Below are positions 24,295 to 32,920 of a stretch of 64,000 nucleotides of DNA, in pieces. A program made the translations under genes and the position numbers. The first letter of the stretch is position 1. Each line of letters opens with the position of its first letter. This stretch comes from Massilia sp. Bi118 (lineage in GTDB: Bacteria > Pseudomonadota > Gammaproteobacteria > Burkholderiales > Burkholderiaceae_D). Location: assembly GCF_918697865.1 (NCBI RefSeq), contig NZ_CAKKMV010000008.1:186001-250000 (forward strand). Reading direction: 5' to 3'. The notes under the pieces were generated by a model. The model did no database searches and was not told the origin of the DNA. It saw only the letters and a list, made by a program, of their open reading frames with translations.

Positions 24295-26253
24295 ATGAAG
24301 AACAAGAAAATACGCGAAATCATCCTGGGCAAAGCGCTCGATCCGATGCAGAGCGAGACCCGCCACTCGATGGCGCTGGTCGCCTTCCTGGCCTGGGTCG
24401 GGCTGGGCGCGGACGGCCTGTCCTCGTCGGCTTACGGCCCCGAAGAGACCTTCCGTGCGCTGGGCGCGCATACCCACCTTGGCCTGTACATGGCGCTCGC
24501 CACCGCGGTCACCGTGTTCATCATCGCGCTCGCCTACAACCAGGTGATCGAGCTGTTCCCGACCGGGGGCGGGGGCTACCGCGTCGCCACCAAACTGGTG
24601 GGACCCTATCTGGGGCTGGTCTCGGGCTGCGCCCTGATCCTCGACTACGTGCTGACCATCGCGATCTCGATCGCGTCCGGGGTCGACGCGCTGGCGTCCT
24701 TCCTGCCGCTTGGGTTCCAGCCCTATAAATTATGGGCCGAGGCCTTCTTCATCGCGCTGCTGATCGTGATGAACCTGCGCGGCCTGAAGGAAGCGATCCA
24801 GATCCTGCTGCCGATCTTCCTCGGCTTCGTCGCCACCCACCTGGTGCTGATCGTGTACGGCATCGTCGCGCACGCGTCCAATTTGCCGCAGCTTGTCCCC
24901 AGCACCATCACTGAAACCAAAGAGCTGGCGCAGCACATCGGCTGGGCCGGTGTGGCCGGGATGCTGCTGCTGGCGTATTCGCAGGGCGGCGGCACCTATA
25001 CGGGCCTGGAGGCGGTATCGAACAACGTCAACCTGCTGGCCGAGCCGCGCGTGCGGACCGGGAAGATGACGATGTTCTACATGGCGCTGTCGCTGGCGAT
25101 CACCGCCGGCGGCATCATCCTGCTCTACCTGCTGTGGAATGCGCAGCCGGTGGCCGGCGAAACCCTGAACGCCACCACCTTCCGCAGCATTATCGCCAGC
25201 ATGGGGCTGGGCGGCGAGGTGCTGAACCACGTGGTGCTGGCCGTGGTACTGGCCTTCGAGGCCGGCCTGCTGTTCGTGGCCGCGAATACCGGCTTCCTGG
25301 GCGGTCCATCGGTGCTGTCGAACATGGCGTCCGATTCCTGGGTGCCGCACCAGTTCCGCTACCTGTCGACGCGCCTGGTGACCCAGAATGGCATCCTGGT
25401 GATGGGCGTCGCCGCGCTGGCGATCCTGTTCTGGACCGGCGGCCAGGTCACGCTGCTGGTGGTGCTGTATTCGATCTCGGTGTTCCTGACCTTCGCCATC
25501 TCCCTGTTCGGCCTGTGCCTGTACTGGTGGCGCCACCGCAAGGACGAGCGCTGGGTGCGGCGCTTCCTGCTGTCGCTGACCGGCTTCGTGATCTGCGCCG
25601 GCATCCTGGCGATCCTGCTGGTCGAACGCTTCACGCAGGGGGGCTGGGCCACCGCGCTGATCATCGCGGCGATTGCCGGCCTGTGCATCTTCATCCGCAA
25701 CCACTACCGCGAGACCAAGCGCGCCATCCAGTCGGTCGACCAGGTGTTCGAGGACCAGCCCTTCGGCCCGGTCAAGGAGTCGGTCGATCCGGAGCGGGAG
25801 GCGCAGACAGCGGTGTTCATCGTCGGCACCTCGCGCGGCGGCGGCCTGCATGCGCTGCTGTGGGTGCTGCGCATGTTCCCGGGCCACTTCAAGAATTTCC
25901 TGTTCGTGAACGCGCGCACGGTGGATGCGCATGCCTATGGCGGCGAGGGCGCGCTGGAAAAGATGCGGGAGAATGCGGCGGAGACGCTGGAATTCTTCGT
26001 CGACTTCTGCCAGAGCCACGGGATGGCGTCGGCGTCTTATATCGGCTTCGGTACCGATGCGGTGGAGGAGGTGACCCGCATGTGCGAGCAGATCAACAGC
26101 GAGTATCCGAATTCGATTTTCTTCACCAGTAAACTGATCTTCGCATCGGATAACTGGTTCACCCGGCTGCTGCACAACCAGGCGGCGCTCGCCGTGCAGC
26201 GCCGCCTGCACCTGGAAGGACTACAAATGGTCATCCTTCCGATGAAAGTATAA
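24295..26253 (+). CDS. APC superfamily permease, KimA-like (probable cation or amino acid transporter)
   Basis: The product is 652 residues with about 12 membrane helices in the first 450 residues. The first helix carries GADGLSSSAYGPEE, and FPTGGGGYRVA, NLRGLKEA, GLEAVSNNVN and VAANTGFLGGPSVLSNMA follow. These blocks resemble the Bacillus KimA potassium importer (SSVAYG, YPQGGGAY, GVEAISN, AANTGFSAFP). A soluble C-terminal region of about 180 residues (from NHYRETKRAIQSV) follows, as in KimA, where it dimerises in the cytoplasm. Potassium transport is inference; the APC fold is certain. It lies alone, about 120 bases from the divergent tRNA-Leu. Confidence 0.8.
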   Translation: MKNKKIREIILGKALDPMQSETRHSMALVAFLAWVGLGADGLSSSAYGPEETFRALGAHTHLGLYMALATAVTVFIIALAYNQVIELFPTGGGGYRVATKLVGPYLGLVSGCALILDYVLTIAISIASGVDALASFLPLGFQPYKLWAEAFFIALLIVMNLRGLKEAIQILLPIFLGFVATHLVLIVYGIVAHASNLPQLVPSTITETKELAQHIGWAGVAGMLLLAYSQGGGTYTGLEAVSNNVNLLAEPRVRTGKMTMFYMALSLAITAGGIILLYLLWNAQPVAGETLNATTFRSIIASMGLGGEVLNHVVLAVVLAFEAGLLFVAANTGFLGGPSVLSNMASDSWVPHQFRYLSTRLVTQNGILVMGVAALAILFWTGGQVTLLVVLYSISVFLTFAISLFGLCLYWWRHRKDERWVRRFLLSLTGFVICAGILAILLVERFTQGGWATALIIAAIAGLCIFIRNHYRETKRAIQSVDQVFEDQPFGPVKESVDPEREAQTAVFIVGTSRGGGLHALLWVLRMFPGHFKNFLFVNARTVDAHAYGGEGALEKMRENAAETLEFFVDFCQSHGMASASYIGFGTDAVEEVTRMCEQINSEYPNSIFFTSKLIFASDNWFTRLLHNQAALAVQRRLHLEGLQMVILPMKV

Positions 26254-26256
26254 AAG

Positions 26257-26706
26257 TCAGCCCGCCATCTGCCGGCGCAGGGCCCGCAGCGCCGGCACCG
26301 GGCCCCTGACCTCGAGCACATGGGCGCGCACGGTCACGGCGATCTCCTTGCCGCCGCGCGCGCGGTAACGCACGGCGCCCGGCGCGCGTTCTGCCGGCGC
26401 ATAGCCCAGGCGGCCCAGCGCATCGTCCAGCGTGACGACCAGGTGGCAGGCGTCGAAGCGGGTCGTCACCTGGAAGCGGCCCGGCATCATGGTCATCATC
26501 GGCAGCAGGCCGCCGGCCAGTACCGGCAGCACAATATACGCCAGCGGTGCGCCCGGATCCATCTGGCGGAAAGCGATCATCAGTGCCGACAGGCCCAGCG
26601 CCAGCGCCAGCGCCAGCATGGCCAGGCGTTGCGGCGAACCGAGAGGAGAGGGGCGGCGCGCCTGTTCCGGGACGCGCTCGATATCGGAAAACGTCACGCT
26701 TTTCAT
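26257..26706 (-). CDS. small hypothetical membrane protein
   Basis: The product is 149 residues and not assigned to a named family. Two hydrophobic helices are visible near residues 28-46 and 53-70 (LAMLALALALGLSALMIAF and LAYIVLPVLAGGLLPMM), followed by a soluble, arginine-rich tail of about 75 residues with alternating strands (FQVTTRFDACHLVVTLDDALGRLGY). The shape, two helices then a beta-rich domain, resembles small bacterial membrane proteins with PH-like or DUF domains. It ends four bases from the convergent permease stop and has its own start with GGAGCC upstream. Its function is unknown. Confidence 0.65.
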   Translation of the reverse strand: MKSVTFSDIERVPEQARRPSPLGSPQRLAMLALALALGLSALMIAFRQMDPGAPLAYIVLPVLAGGLLPMMTMMPGRFQVTTRFDACHLVVTLDDALGRLGYAPAERAPGAVRYRARGGKEIAVTVRAHVLEVRGPVPALRALRRQMAG

Positions 26707-26996
26707 GATGGGCTCCTTGGCTGGCGATGCCGCCGGATAGCGGGCACATCCATCATTCTGATAATTCAGGAACCCGAGGAATTGATCTTTCTCAAGCGAG
26801 CCCTTGCCGAGAATGAAGTGTTTTCGCTTTGGAAATTAATGGCTCAAAAATGCCACTTTTCGTGGAAAAACGGCTGAGATTTGTGCGCAATCTAACAGTT
26901 GAGGGGTGGGCGCGAACTTATGCTGTTATTTCCGATCGGTGTCAATACGCCGCTCCGTCGGAGTGTAAGTCCCGATAACTTATCTCAGGAACTATC

Positions 26997-27590
26997 ATGA
27001 AACTGAAATCTCTCGTTTTAAGCGCCCTCATCGCGGGCGCGGCGGTCGCCTCCCAGGGCGCCGCCGCCCAGGCGATCGAGCGCACCGTTCCGCTAGTGAC
27101 AGCGGGCGACGGCGTGGGCGGCTTCAACGCGCATTTCGGCGATACCTTTGCGGCCTCGACCGTCGTCAGGACCTTCAGCGACATCTTCACCTTCAACATC
27201 GGCTCGCCCTTCGACGCCGCAGCCTCGGTGACCTCGTCCTATCTCAACACACCGCAGACCAAGGACCTCCTGATCACCGGCTTCAGCCTGTATCGCTACG
27301 ACCCGTCGACGATGACGATGCTCGGCACGGCGATCGCCGGCATCAACGAAACCGGCTTCGGCTCGCATCCGACCGATTCGTGGTCGCTGTCGGCCTATGA
27401 CCTGGTCAGCGGCTATTACGCACTGAAGGTCGACGGCCAGGTGCTGGGGGCGGGCGGCGGCGCCTTTGGCGGCGACCTGGTCGTGTCGGCGGTGCCGGAA
27501 CCGCAGACCTGGAGCATGCTGCTGGCCGGCCTGGGCCTGGGCATGGTCGGGATGATGAAGCGCCGCAAGCTGGTGTTGCAGAAGATCTGA
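26997..27590 (+). CDS. PEP-CTERM sorting domain protein with FxDxF-like segment
   Basis: The product is 197 residues: signal peptide (MKLKSLVLSALIAGAAVASQ), a beta-rich body, and a C-terminal sorting tag VPEPQTWSMLLAGLGLG followed by MMKRRK. The segment TFSDIFTFNIG matches the FxDxF region of a PEP-CTERM subfamily. In this system the exosortase EpsH/XrtB type recognises the tag, and the protein is processed in the inner membrane on its way to the surface or extracellular matrix. No exosortase gene is in the window, so it is a stand-alone target. A 290-base upstream gap includes an AT-richer stretch likely to hold the promoter. Confidence 0.9.
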   Translation: MKLKSLVLSALIAGAAVASQGAAAQAIERTVPLVTAGDGVGGFNAHFGDTFAASTVVRTFSDIFTFNIGSPFDAAASVTSSYLNTPQTKDLLITGFSLYRYDPSTMTMLGTAIAGINETGFGSHPTDSWSLSAYDLVSGYYALKVDGQVLGAGGGAFGGDLVVSAVPEPQTWSMLLAGLGLGMVGMMKRRKLVLQKI

Positions 27591-27617
27591 CCCTGCGCAG
27601 GGATCCCGGACGTAAAA

Positions 27618-27642
27618 AAGCCACCCGCATGGGTGGCTTCTT
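27618..27642. terminator. intrinsic terminator between convergent PEP-CTERM and GT39 genes
   Basis: GCCACCC-gcat-GGGTGGC is flanked by AAAAAA on the left and TTCTT on the right. It is strongest for the minus-strand transcript, where TTTTTT follows the stem, but can serve both genes. Confidence 0.85.
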
Positions 27643-27660
27643 CATTGCGGCGCCGGTCGG

Positions 27661-29442
27661 TCAGCGTCGCTGGTACAGGCGGAAGCGCTCGAGGCGGTCG
27701 GAGGGGCGGCGGCCTTCCCACAGCAGGTTCCAGTCGCGCGGGCGGAAGTCGTCCAGCACCACCTGGCCGCCGCGCGGACCGTCGCCGGACTGGATCACGC
27801 TCTGGCGGCTGGTGTCGGTGTGCGTGCCGTCGGCGGTCTTCTTGAGGCTTTCCTGCAGCAGCAGGAAGCTGCATTTGCCGCCTTCGACACCGGCGAAGGG
27901 CAGGTGGCCGAAGTAGGCGAAGGAGGCGCGCTGGGCCGGGCCGACATTGGTCTCGATGCAGTCGGCGCCGGCCGGCAGGCGCGCCGCGATCTGCTGGGCC
28001 ACCGAGGCATAGCTGCGGGCATAGTTCAGGTCCGGCAGGAACAGGGTCATCAGCAGCACCCACAGCAGGATCAGGCCGCCGGACGACAGCACCACGGCGC
28101 GCCACAGCACCGAGGGCTGGCGCGACAGGCGCCAGTGCACCAGCACGAACCAGCCGGCCGTGGCGGCTGCGGCGACGATGAAGGCGACGATGCCGAATTC
28201 GGGGTGGAAGCCGGGCACCTGCTTGAGCGCGTTCTTGGCCAGCTGCGCCGGCCAGCCGGTCAGCTTGGCGATCCAGAACAGCCACAGCAATGCGCCCAGC
28301 AGGGTCAGGACCATCACCGAGAACCAGTCGATCGCGTTGATGGTGCCGCGCTTCATGGTCGGCAGGCCGAAGGCCGCCATCAGCGCCATCGGCGGCAGCA
28401 GCTTGAGCAGGTCGCCGTTTTCCGGCACCGGATCGCACAGCACCAGCAGCACCAGCAGGCCGACGAAGCAGGTCGGCAGGATGATGTGCAGCATGCCGTG
28501 CTGGCGGCGCCAAGCCCAGACGGCCCAGGCGGCGAAGGGCCAGGCCGGCCAGCAGAACCAGATGCCGACACGGAAGAAGGCCGCGATCGAATGCCAGCTC
28601 GGGATGCTCAGCTGGCTGGCGTTCCAGGCCAGCCATTCGCCCACCGGCGCCTGGTTGTAGGGATGGGCCAGCAGCGCGGGCAGGATCCAGACCAGCATCA
28701 CCAGGACAGCCGAGCCGGCCGCCACGCCCAGGTCGCGCAGCACGGGGCGCGGAGGCAGCTTCAGGAAGCGGGTGCACAGGAACAGCGCGCCCAGCAGCAC
28801 GATGGGGGAGGCGACGCCGCGGGTCAGCGCCAGCGCGCCCAGCACCAGGCCGAGCAGCGCCGCGTTGCGCCGGGAAGCTTCTTCGAGATAGCGCACCGAG
28901 CGGTACAGGAACCAGGCCAGCAGCGAGCCCTGCAGGGTCACGGCCAGGGTCTCATGGCTTTGCAGCAGCAGGCCCAGGCAGCCCAGGTAGATCAGGACGG
29001 CGGTGTCGGCCAGGGTACGGCCGTAGTCGTCGGGTTCGGGCTGGCCGCCGAAGGCCAAGCGCAGGGGCTGGGCTTCCGCGCGCCGGCCCAGCCGGAACGC
29101 GGTCTGCCACAGCGACACGGTGCCCAGCACGAAGATGGCGATGGTCGATATGCGCGCCGCCAGCACGTCCCCCAGCAGCCAGCCGAACAGCTTGATGCAC
29201 AGCGCGCCCAGCCAGAAGGCCAGCGGCCCTTCCTCGGGCGAGGGCAGGCCGGCGATGTTCGGCAGCAGCCAGTCCTTGACCCCGCCGTGGGCCATGGTCC
29301 ACATGATGCCGAAGCTGGCGGCATCGTCCTTCCACGGGTCGCGGCCGATCAGGCCCGGCAGGATGTACAACAGGCCAAGTGCGTACAAGGCCCATCGTGG
29401 CAGCGCGAGTGTGGCGGCGGCGGGGAGGCGGACTGGTTTCAT
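27661..29442 (-). CDS. ArnT-like GT39 family membrane glycosyltransferase
   Basis: The product is 593 residues from MKPVRLPAAATLALPRWALYA (a TTG seven codons upstream is less likely). It has about 12 membrane helices. The first periplasmic loop carries GRDPWKDDAASFG, with the Asp pair typical of ArnT and protein-mannosyltransferase-like GT-C enzymes. A periplasmic C-terminal region of about 110 residues follows (from LPDLNYARSYASVAQQI). Such enzymes take a sugar from a polyprenyl phosphate and attach it to lipid A or another surface acceptor. The donor and acceptor here are unknown. It is convergent with the PEP-CTERM gene. Confidence 0.82.
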   Translation of the reverse strand: MKPVRLPAAATLALPRWALYALGLLYILPGLIGRDPWKDDAASFGIMWTMAHGGVKDWLLPNIAGLPSPEEGPLAFWLGALCIKLFGWLLGDVLAARISTIAIFVLGTVSLWQTAFRLGRRAEAQPLRLAFGGQPEPDDYGRTLADTAVLIYLGCLGLLLQSHETLAVTLQGSLLAWFLYRSVRYLEEASRRNAALLGLVLGALALTRGVASPIVLLGALFLCTRFLKLPPRPVLRDLGVAAGSAVLVMLVWILPALLAHPYNQAPVGEWLAWNASQLSIPSWHSIAAFFRVGIWFCWPAWPFAAWAVWAWRRQHGMLHIILPTCFVGLLVLLVLCDPVPENGDLLKLLPPMALMAAFGLPTMKRGTINAIDWFSVMVLTLLGALLWLFWIAKLTGWPAQLAKNALKQVPGFHPEFGIVAFIVAAAATAGWFVLVHWRLSRQPSVLWRAVVLSSGGLILLWVLLMTLFLPDLNYARSYASVAQQIAARLPAGADCIETNVGPAQRASFAYFGHLPFAGVEGGKCSFLLLQESLKKTADGTHTDTSRQSVIQSGDGPRGGQVVLDDFRPRDWNLLWEGRRPSDRLERFRLYQRR

Positions 29443-29487
29443 CGATCCTGTTGCGTGATTCAAAATAATGTCGCGTAGTATAGCGAC

Positions 29488-29515
29488 AAAAAAAAAGGAA
29501 GCCCGAGGCTTCCTT
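29488..29515 (-). terminator. intrinsic terminator of rpmE2
   Basis: On the minus strand GGAAGCC-tcg-GGCTTCC is followed by a run of nine T. It lies about 40 bases past the rpmE2 stop. Confidence 0.92.
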
Positions 29516-29553
29516 CTTGAAGGCCCGAAGGCCCCCAGTGCGTTCGCTCGGAA

Positions 29554-29823
29554 TTAGCCGTTGGCGACGCTGGTCTTCGAGCCGACCGAACCGAACTTCT
29601 GGCGGAATTTCTCAACGCGGCCAGCGGTGTCGACGATCTTGTGCTTACCGGTGAAGAACGGGTGCGATTCAGCGCTCACCTCGATCTTGACCAGCGGGTA
29701 CTGCTTGCCTTCGAAATCGATGGTTTCGCGGGTGTTGATGGTCGAACGGGTGATGAATTTGAAGTCGCAGGACAGGTCGTGGAAGACGACTTCGCGGTAA
29801 TCCGGATGGGTATCGGTTTTCAT
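29554..29823 (-). CDS. rpmE2: 50S ribosomal protein L31, type B
   Basis: The product is 89 residues starting [20 protein letters not shown], the standard opening of type B L31. It lacks the CxxC zinc pairs of the classic L31, which allows it to replace the zinc form when zinc is short. The region [21 protein letters not shown] is conserved. The annotated frame starts upstream, but this ATG matches the family exactly. It follows rho on the same strand after a terminator-containing gap of about 210 bases. Confidence 0.96.
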   Translation of the reverse strand: MKTDTHPDYREVVFHDLSCDFKFITRSTINTRETIDFEGKQYPLVKIEVSAESHPFFTGKHKIVDTAGRVEKFRQKFGSVGSKTSVANG

Positions 29824-29986
29824 GGTTTTGCCTCGGTTAGGTTGGTAGCCAAAAGGCACTTCGTCGGTCATGCTGCTTCTCGACCCGATTGCCGATCACT
29901 TGCCAGGGGTGGTAATGAACCGGAGATTATATGCCACGCAGGGCTGCAAGGCAACTTTGCAGCCGCAGGAACGTGGCGCAGAAAGC

Positions 29987-30010
29987 AAAAAGGCGACCTC
30001 ACGGCCGCCT
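29987..30010 (-). terminator. intrinsic terminator of rho
   Basis: On the minus strand AGGCGGCC-gtga-GGTCGCCT, with one G-T pair, is followed by TTTTT. It begins about 27 bases after the rho stop. Confidence 0.82.
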
Positions 30011-30036
30011 TGTGCGTGCGATTGCAGCGACGGCGC

Positions 30037-31299
30037 TTAACCGCCGCGACGCATCATGTCGAAGAACTCGACGTTGTTCTTGGTCGCGCGCATCTTGTCG
30101 AGGATGAACTCCATCGCTTCGATCTCGTCCATCGAGTACAGCAGCTTGCGCAGGATCCAGATCTTCTGCAGCTGGTCAGGCTTGATCAGCAGCTCTTCGC
30201 GGCGGGTGCCCGACTTGTTCAGGTTGATCGCCGGGTAGACGCGCTTCTCGGCCAGGCGGCGCTCCAGGTGCACCTCCATGTTGCCGGTACCCTTGAATTC
30301 TTCGTAGATCACGTCGTCCATGCGCGAGCCGGTTTCGATCAGCGCGGTGGCGACGATGGTCAGCGAACCGCCTTCTTCGACGTTACGGGCGGCGCCGAAG
30401 AAACGCTTCGGACGCTGCAGCGCGTTGGCGTCGACACCGCCGGTCAGCACCTTGCCCGAGGCCGGGATCACGGTGTTGTAGGCGCGTGCCAGGCGGGTGA
30501 TCGAGTCCAGCAGGATCACGACGTCCTTCTTCATTTCGACCAGGCGCTTGGCCTTTTCCAGCACCATCTCGGCGACCTGCACGTGGCGGGTGGCCGGTTC
30601 GTCGAAGGTCGAGGCAACCACTTCGCCGCGCACCGAACGCTGCATCTCGGTCACTTCCTCGGGACGTTCGTCGATCAGCAGGACGATCAGGGTGACGTCC
30701 GGGTGGTTCGCGGTGATCGCGTGGGCGATGTGCTGCAGCATGACCGACTTGCCGGACTTCGGCGAGGCCACCAGCAGGCCGCGCTGGCCCTTGCCGATCG
30801 GCGAGATCAGGTCGACGATGCGGCCGGTGATGTTCTCGGCGCCGTTCATGTCGCGCTCGAGGCGCAGCGGCACTTGCGGGTGCAGCGGGGTCAGGTTCTC
30901 GAACAGGATGCGGTGCTTCGAGGCTTCCGGCGATTCGCCGTTGACCTTGTCCACCTTGACCAGCGCGAAGTAACGCTCGCCATCCTTCGGCGTACGCACT
31001 TCCCCTTCGATCGAGTCACCCGTATGCAGGTTGAAGCGGCGGATCTGCGACGGCGAGATGTAGATGTCGTCGGTCGAGGCCATGTAGCTGGCATCCGGCG
31101 AACGCAGGAAGCCGAAGCCGTCCGGCAGCACTTCGAGTGCGCCGTCGCCGAAAATCTGCTCGCCTTGTTTCGCGCGCTTCTTGAGGATCGCGAACATCAG
31201 TTCTTGTTTGCGCAGGCGGGCTGCGTTGTCGATGTCCAGGCTGATCGCCATCTCCAGAAGGGCGGAGACGTGCATTGCCTTCAGTTCAGATAAGTGCAT
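30037..31299 (-). CDS. rho: transcription termination factor Rho
   Basis: The product is 420 residues, the usual length. Rho is a hexameric RNA helicase that ends untranslated transcripts. The N-terminal RNA-binding domain has [20 protein letters not shown], and the motor domain has the Walker [20 protein letters not shown], Walker [17 protein letters not shown], and the secondary RNA site region [15 protein letters not shown]. The start [18 protein letters not shown] is the family opening. An 11-base palindrome (CCCGT-g-ACGGG) 12 bases upstream of the start may occlude the ribosome site or be part of autoregulation. It lies after trxA in an order widely conserved in Betaproteobacteria. Confidence 0.98.
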   Translation of the reverse strand: MHLSELKAMHVSALLEMAISLDIDNAARLRKQELMFAILKKRAKQGEQIFGDGALEVLPDGFGFLRSPDASYMASTDDIYISPSQIRRFNLHTGDSIEGEVRTPKDGERYFALVKVDKVNGESPEASKHRILFENLTPLHPQVPLRLERDMNGAENITGRIVDLISPIGKGQRGLLVASPKSGKSVMLQHIAHAITANHPDVTLIVLLIDERPEEVTEMQRSVRGEVVASTFDEPATRHVQVAEMVLEKAKRLVEMKKDVVILLDSITRLARAYNTVIPASGKVLTGGVDANALQRPKRFFGAARNVEEGGSLTIVATALIETGSRMDDVIYEEFKGTGNMEVHLERRLAEKRVYPAINLNKSGTRREELLIKPDQLQKIWILRKLLYSMDEIEAMEFILDKMRATKNNVEFFDMMRRGG

Positions 31300-31430
31300 G
31301 TGTCGGGTGTCCCGTGACGGGAAAGTAAAGGTAGGGGAGGGAACTACGTGGGTTAATTATGGGGAAGGATCGGAGTCGATGGCCTTCCCGGAATGGCGGC
31401 AACGCGGGCGCGCTGCCGCCGGCTATGGTA

Positions 31431-31757
31431 TCAGATGTTGCTATCGATGAAAGCAGTCAGTTGGCCTTTTGCCATCGCGCCGACTTTCTGCGCGGCTGCA
31501 ACGCCATTCTTGAACAGGATCAGGGTCGGGATGCCACGGATGCCGAACTTGGCCGGCACGGCCTGGTTCGCATCGACGTCCATCTTCGCGATCAGGAGCT
31601 TGCCGTCATATTCCTTAGCGACTTCTTCGAGGATCGGGGCGATCATCTTGCAGGGACCGCACCACTCGGCCCAGAAGTCGACCAGGACCGGGCGCTCGGA
31701 CTTCAGCACGTCGGTTTCGAAGGATGCATCGCTAATGTGTTTGATGTTTTCGCTCAT
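31431..31757 (-). CDS. trxA: thioredoxin 1
   Basis: The product is 108 residues with the active site WCGPC (cysteines 33 and 36), the conserved cis-proline loop RGIPTLILF, and the buried Asp in VLVDFWAEW. It reduces protein disulfides in the cytoplasm using NADPH through thioredoxin reductase. The start [10 protein letters not shown] is preceded by GAGGAAAAC; the frame is open upstream but nothing there is conserved. It precedes rho by about 130 bases on the same strand. That gap includes a GC-rich hairpin (31395-31420) without a T-run. Confidence 0.98.
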   Translation of the reverse strand: MSENIKHISDASFETDVLKSERPVLVDFWAEWCGPCKMIAPILEEVAKEYDGKLLIAKMDVDANQAVPAKFGIRGIPTLILFKNGVAAAQKVGAMAKGQLTAFIDSNI

Positions 31758-32061
31758 GTTTTCCTCAGTGAGAGGTAGGTCAATTAACGCCTGAAACGCA
31801 CAATGGTGGAGACACTGTGTGCAATATTCAATAGTGGAAGAGCTGCAAGGAGGTGTCAGGCGGGGGTTAGCTGAAATAATAACCGATTTTCCTGAAACGT
31901 GTTCGCAAGCTTTGTACAAAATCTTAACACGTTAGCGCAACTCGCATTGCGCCCGGGCTGCGGTGCCGGTTTGACCTGCTTCCATTATTGCCGACGACAG
32001 TGCCGTGTGCACATTTATCGCCGGATTTATTTTGCTGCGTGGTTGTTACGGCAAGCGATTT
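31758..32061 (-). promoter_or_regulatory. trxA upstream region with a candidate promoter
   Basis: No gene is seen in these 304 bases. On the minus strand TTGCGC (31940-31935) and TACAAA (31916-31911) are 18 bases apart and could serve trxA, giving a leader of about 145 bases. The half nearer hutC holds no clear feature and no terminator for the convergently placed side. Confidence 0.4.
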
Positions 32062-32823
32062 TCAAGCAACGTTGCCGGTGAATTTATACAACTGTCCCGG
32101 ATGCCACATGGTCGCCACCGTCGCCACCTTGCCCTGTGAGGTGGTGCGGCGGCGCAGCACCAGGCAGGCGGCACCTGGAGCGATGGCCAGCATCTCCGCC
32201 ACCTCGCGCGGCGCCGGCAGGGCTTCGATGCTATAGGTGGCGTCCTGCAGGGGCGCTGCCGCCATCAGGTGCTCGTTCGGGGTGACGCGGGTGTAGTCCT
32301 GGTCCAGGTAGGCGGGGGCGCAGGCCGGGTTGACCCAGCGGTCTTCGATCTGGATCGGCTGGTCGTTTTCGTGGTGCACGATCACCGAGTGGAACAGGGG
32401 TGCGCCCGGCGCCAGCGCGAACTGCAGGGCCAGCGCCTCGCCGGCAGGGGCCTGCTCCAGCAGCAGCGGGCGGCTGCTGTGGGCGTGTCCGCGGGCGCGC
32501 ACCTCGTCGGCGATATTGCGGATCTCGACCAGCGTGGCCTGGTATTTTTGCGGCGCGACGAAAGTGCCCGCGCCCTGGCGCCGCGTCAGCACCTGTTCCG
32601 CCGTCAGCTCGCGCACGGCGCGGTTGACGGTCATGCGCGAGACGCCGAACTGGCGCACCAGCGCCTGCTCGGACGGGACCAGGTCGCCTTCCTTCCAGCG
32701 CCCGGAGGCGATCTCGCCCAGCAGGTAATCCTTGATGCGCTGAAAAATGGGCGTGGCGTCTTGCGCGAACTGTTCGTCCAAACTACTCTCCGGGGTCAGG
32801 AATGGCCTTATGTGACGCAACAT
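32062..32823 (-). CDS. hutC: histidine utilisation repressor HutC (GntR family)
   Basis: The product is 253 residues. The N-terminal winged helix (about 24-95) is GntR type: IFQRIKDYLLGEIASGRWKEGD, SEQALVRQFGVSRMTVNRAVREL. The C-terminal UTRA domain (about 105-245) includes LFHSVIVHHENDQPIQIEDRWVNP, a hallmark of HutC. In characterised bacteria HutC represses the hut genes and is released by urocanate. Its likely target here is the palindrome at 36580 in front of hutU, nearly 4 kb away. hutC reads on the opposite strand, apart from the catabolic operon, with ada and a transposon-like element between. Confidence 0.94.
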   Translation of the reverse strand: MLRHIRPFLTPESSLDEQFAQDATPIFQRIKDYLLGEIASGRWKEGDLVPSEQALVRQFGVSRMTVNRAVRELTAEQVLTRRQGAGTFVAPQKYQATLVEIRNIADEVRARGHAHSSRPLLLEQAPAGEALALQFALAPGAPLFHSVIVHHENDQPIQIEDRWVNPACAPAYLDQDYTRVTPNEHLMAAAPLQDATYSIEALPAPREVAEMLAIAPGAACLVLRRRTTSQGKVATVATMWHPGQLYKFTGNVA

Positions 32824-32920
32824 TCTAGCATCGTGGATTTGAAAGCAAGACCCGGGATGACGCTGCCGCCGTCACGCCGATACGATGGCTGCATTCGACT
32901 CGTGGAGCATGGAGACTATC

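Noticed and set aside
31395-31420. Intrinsic terminator between trxA and rho
   Set aside because: The GGCGGCA/TGCCGCC hairpin has no T-run on the minus strand, so it is more likely a leader structure or chance.
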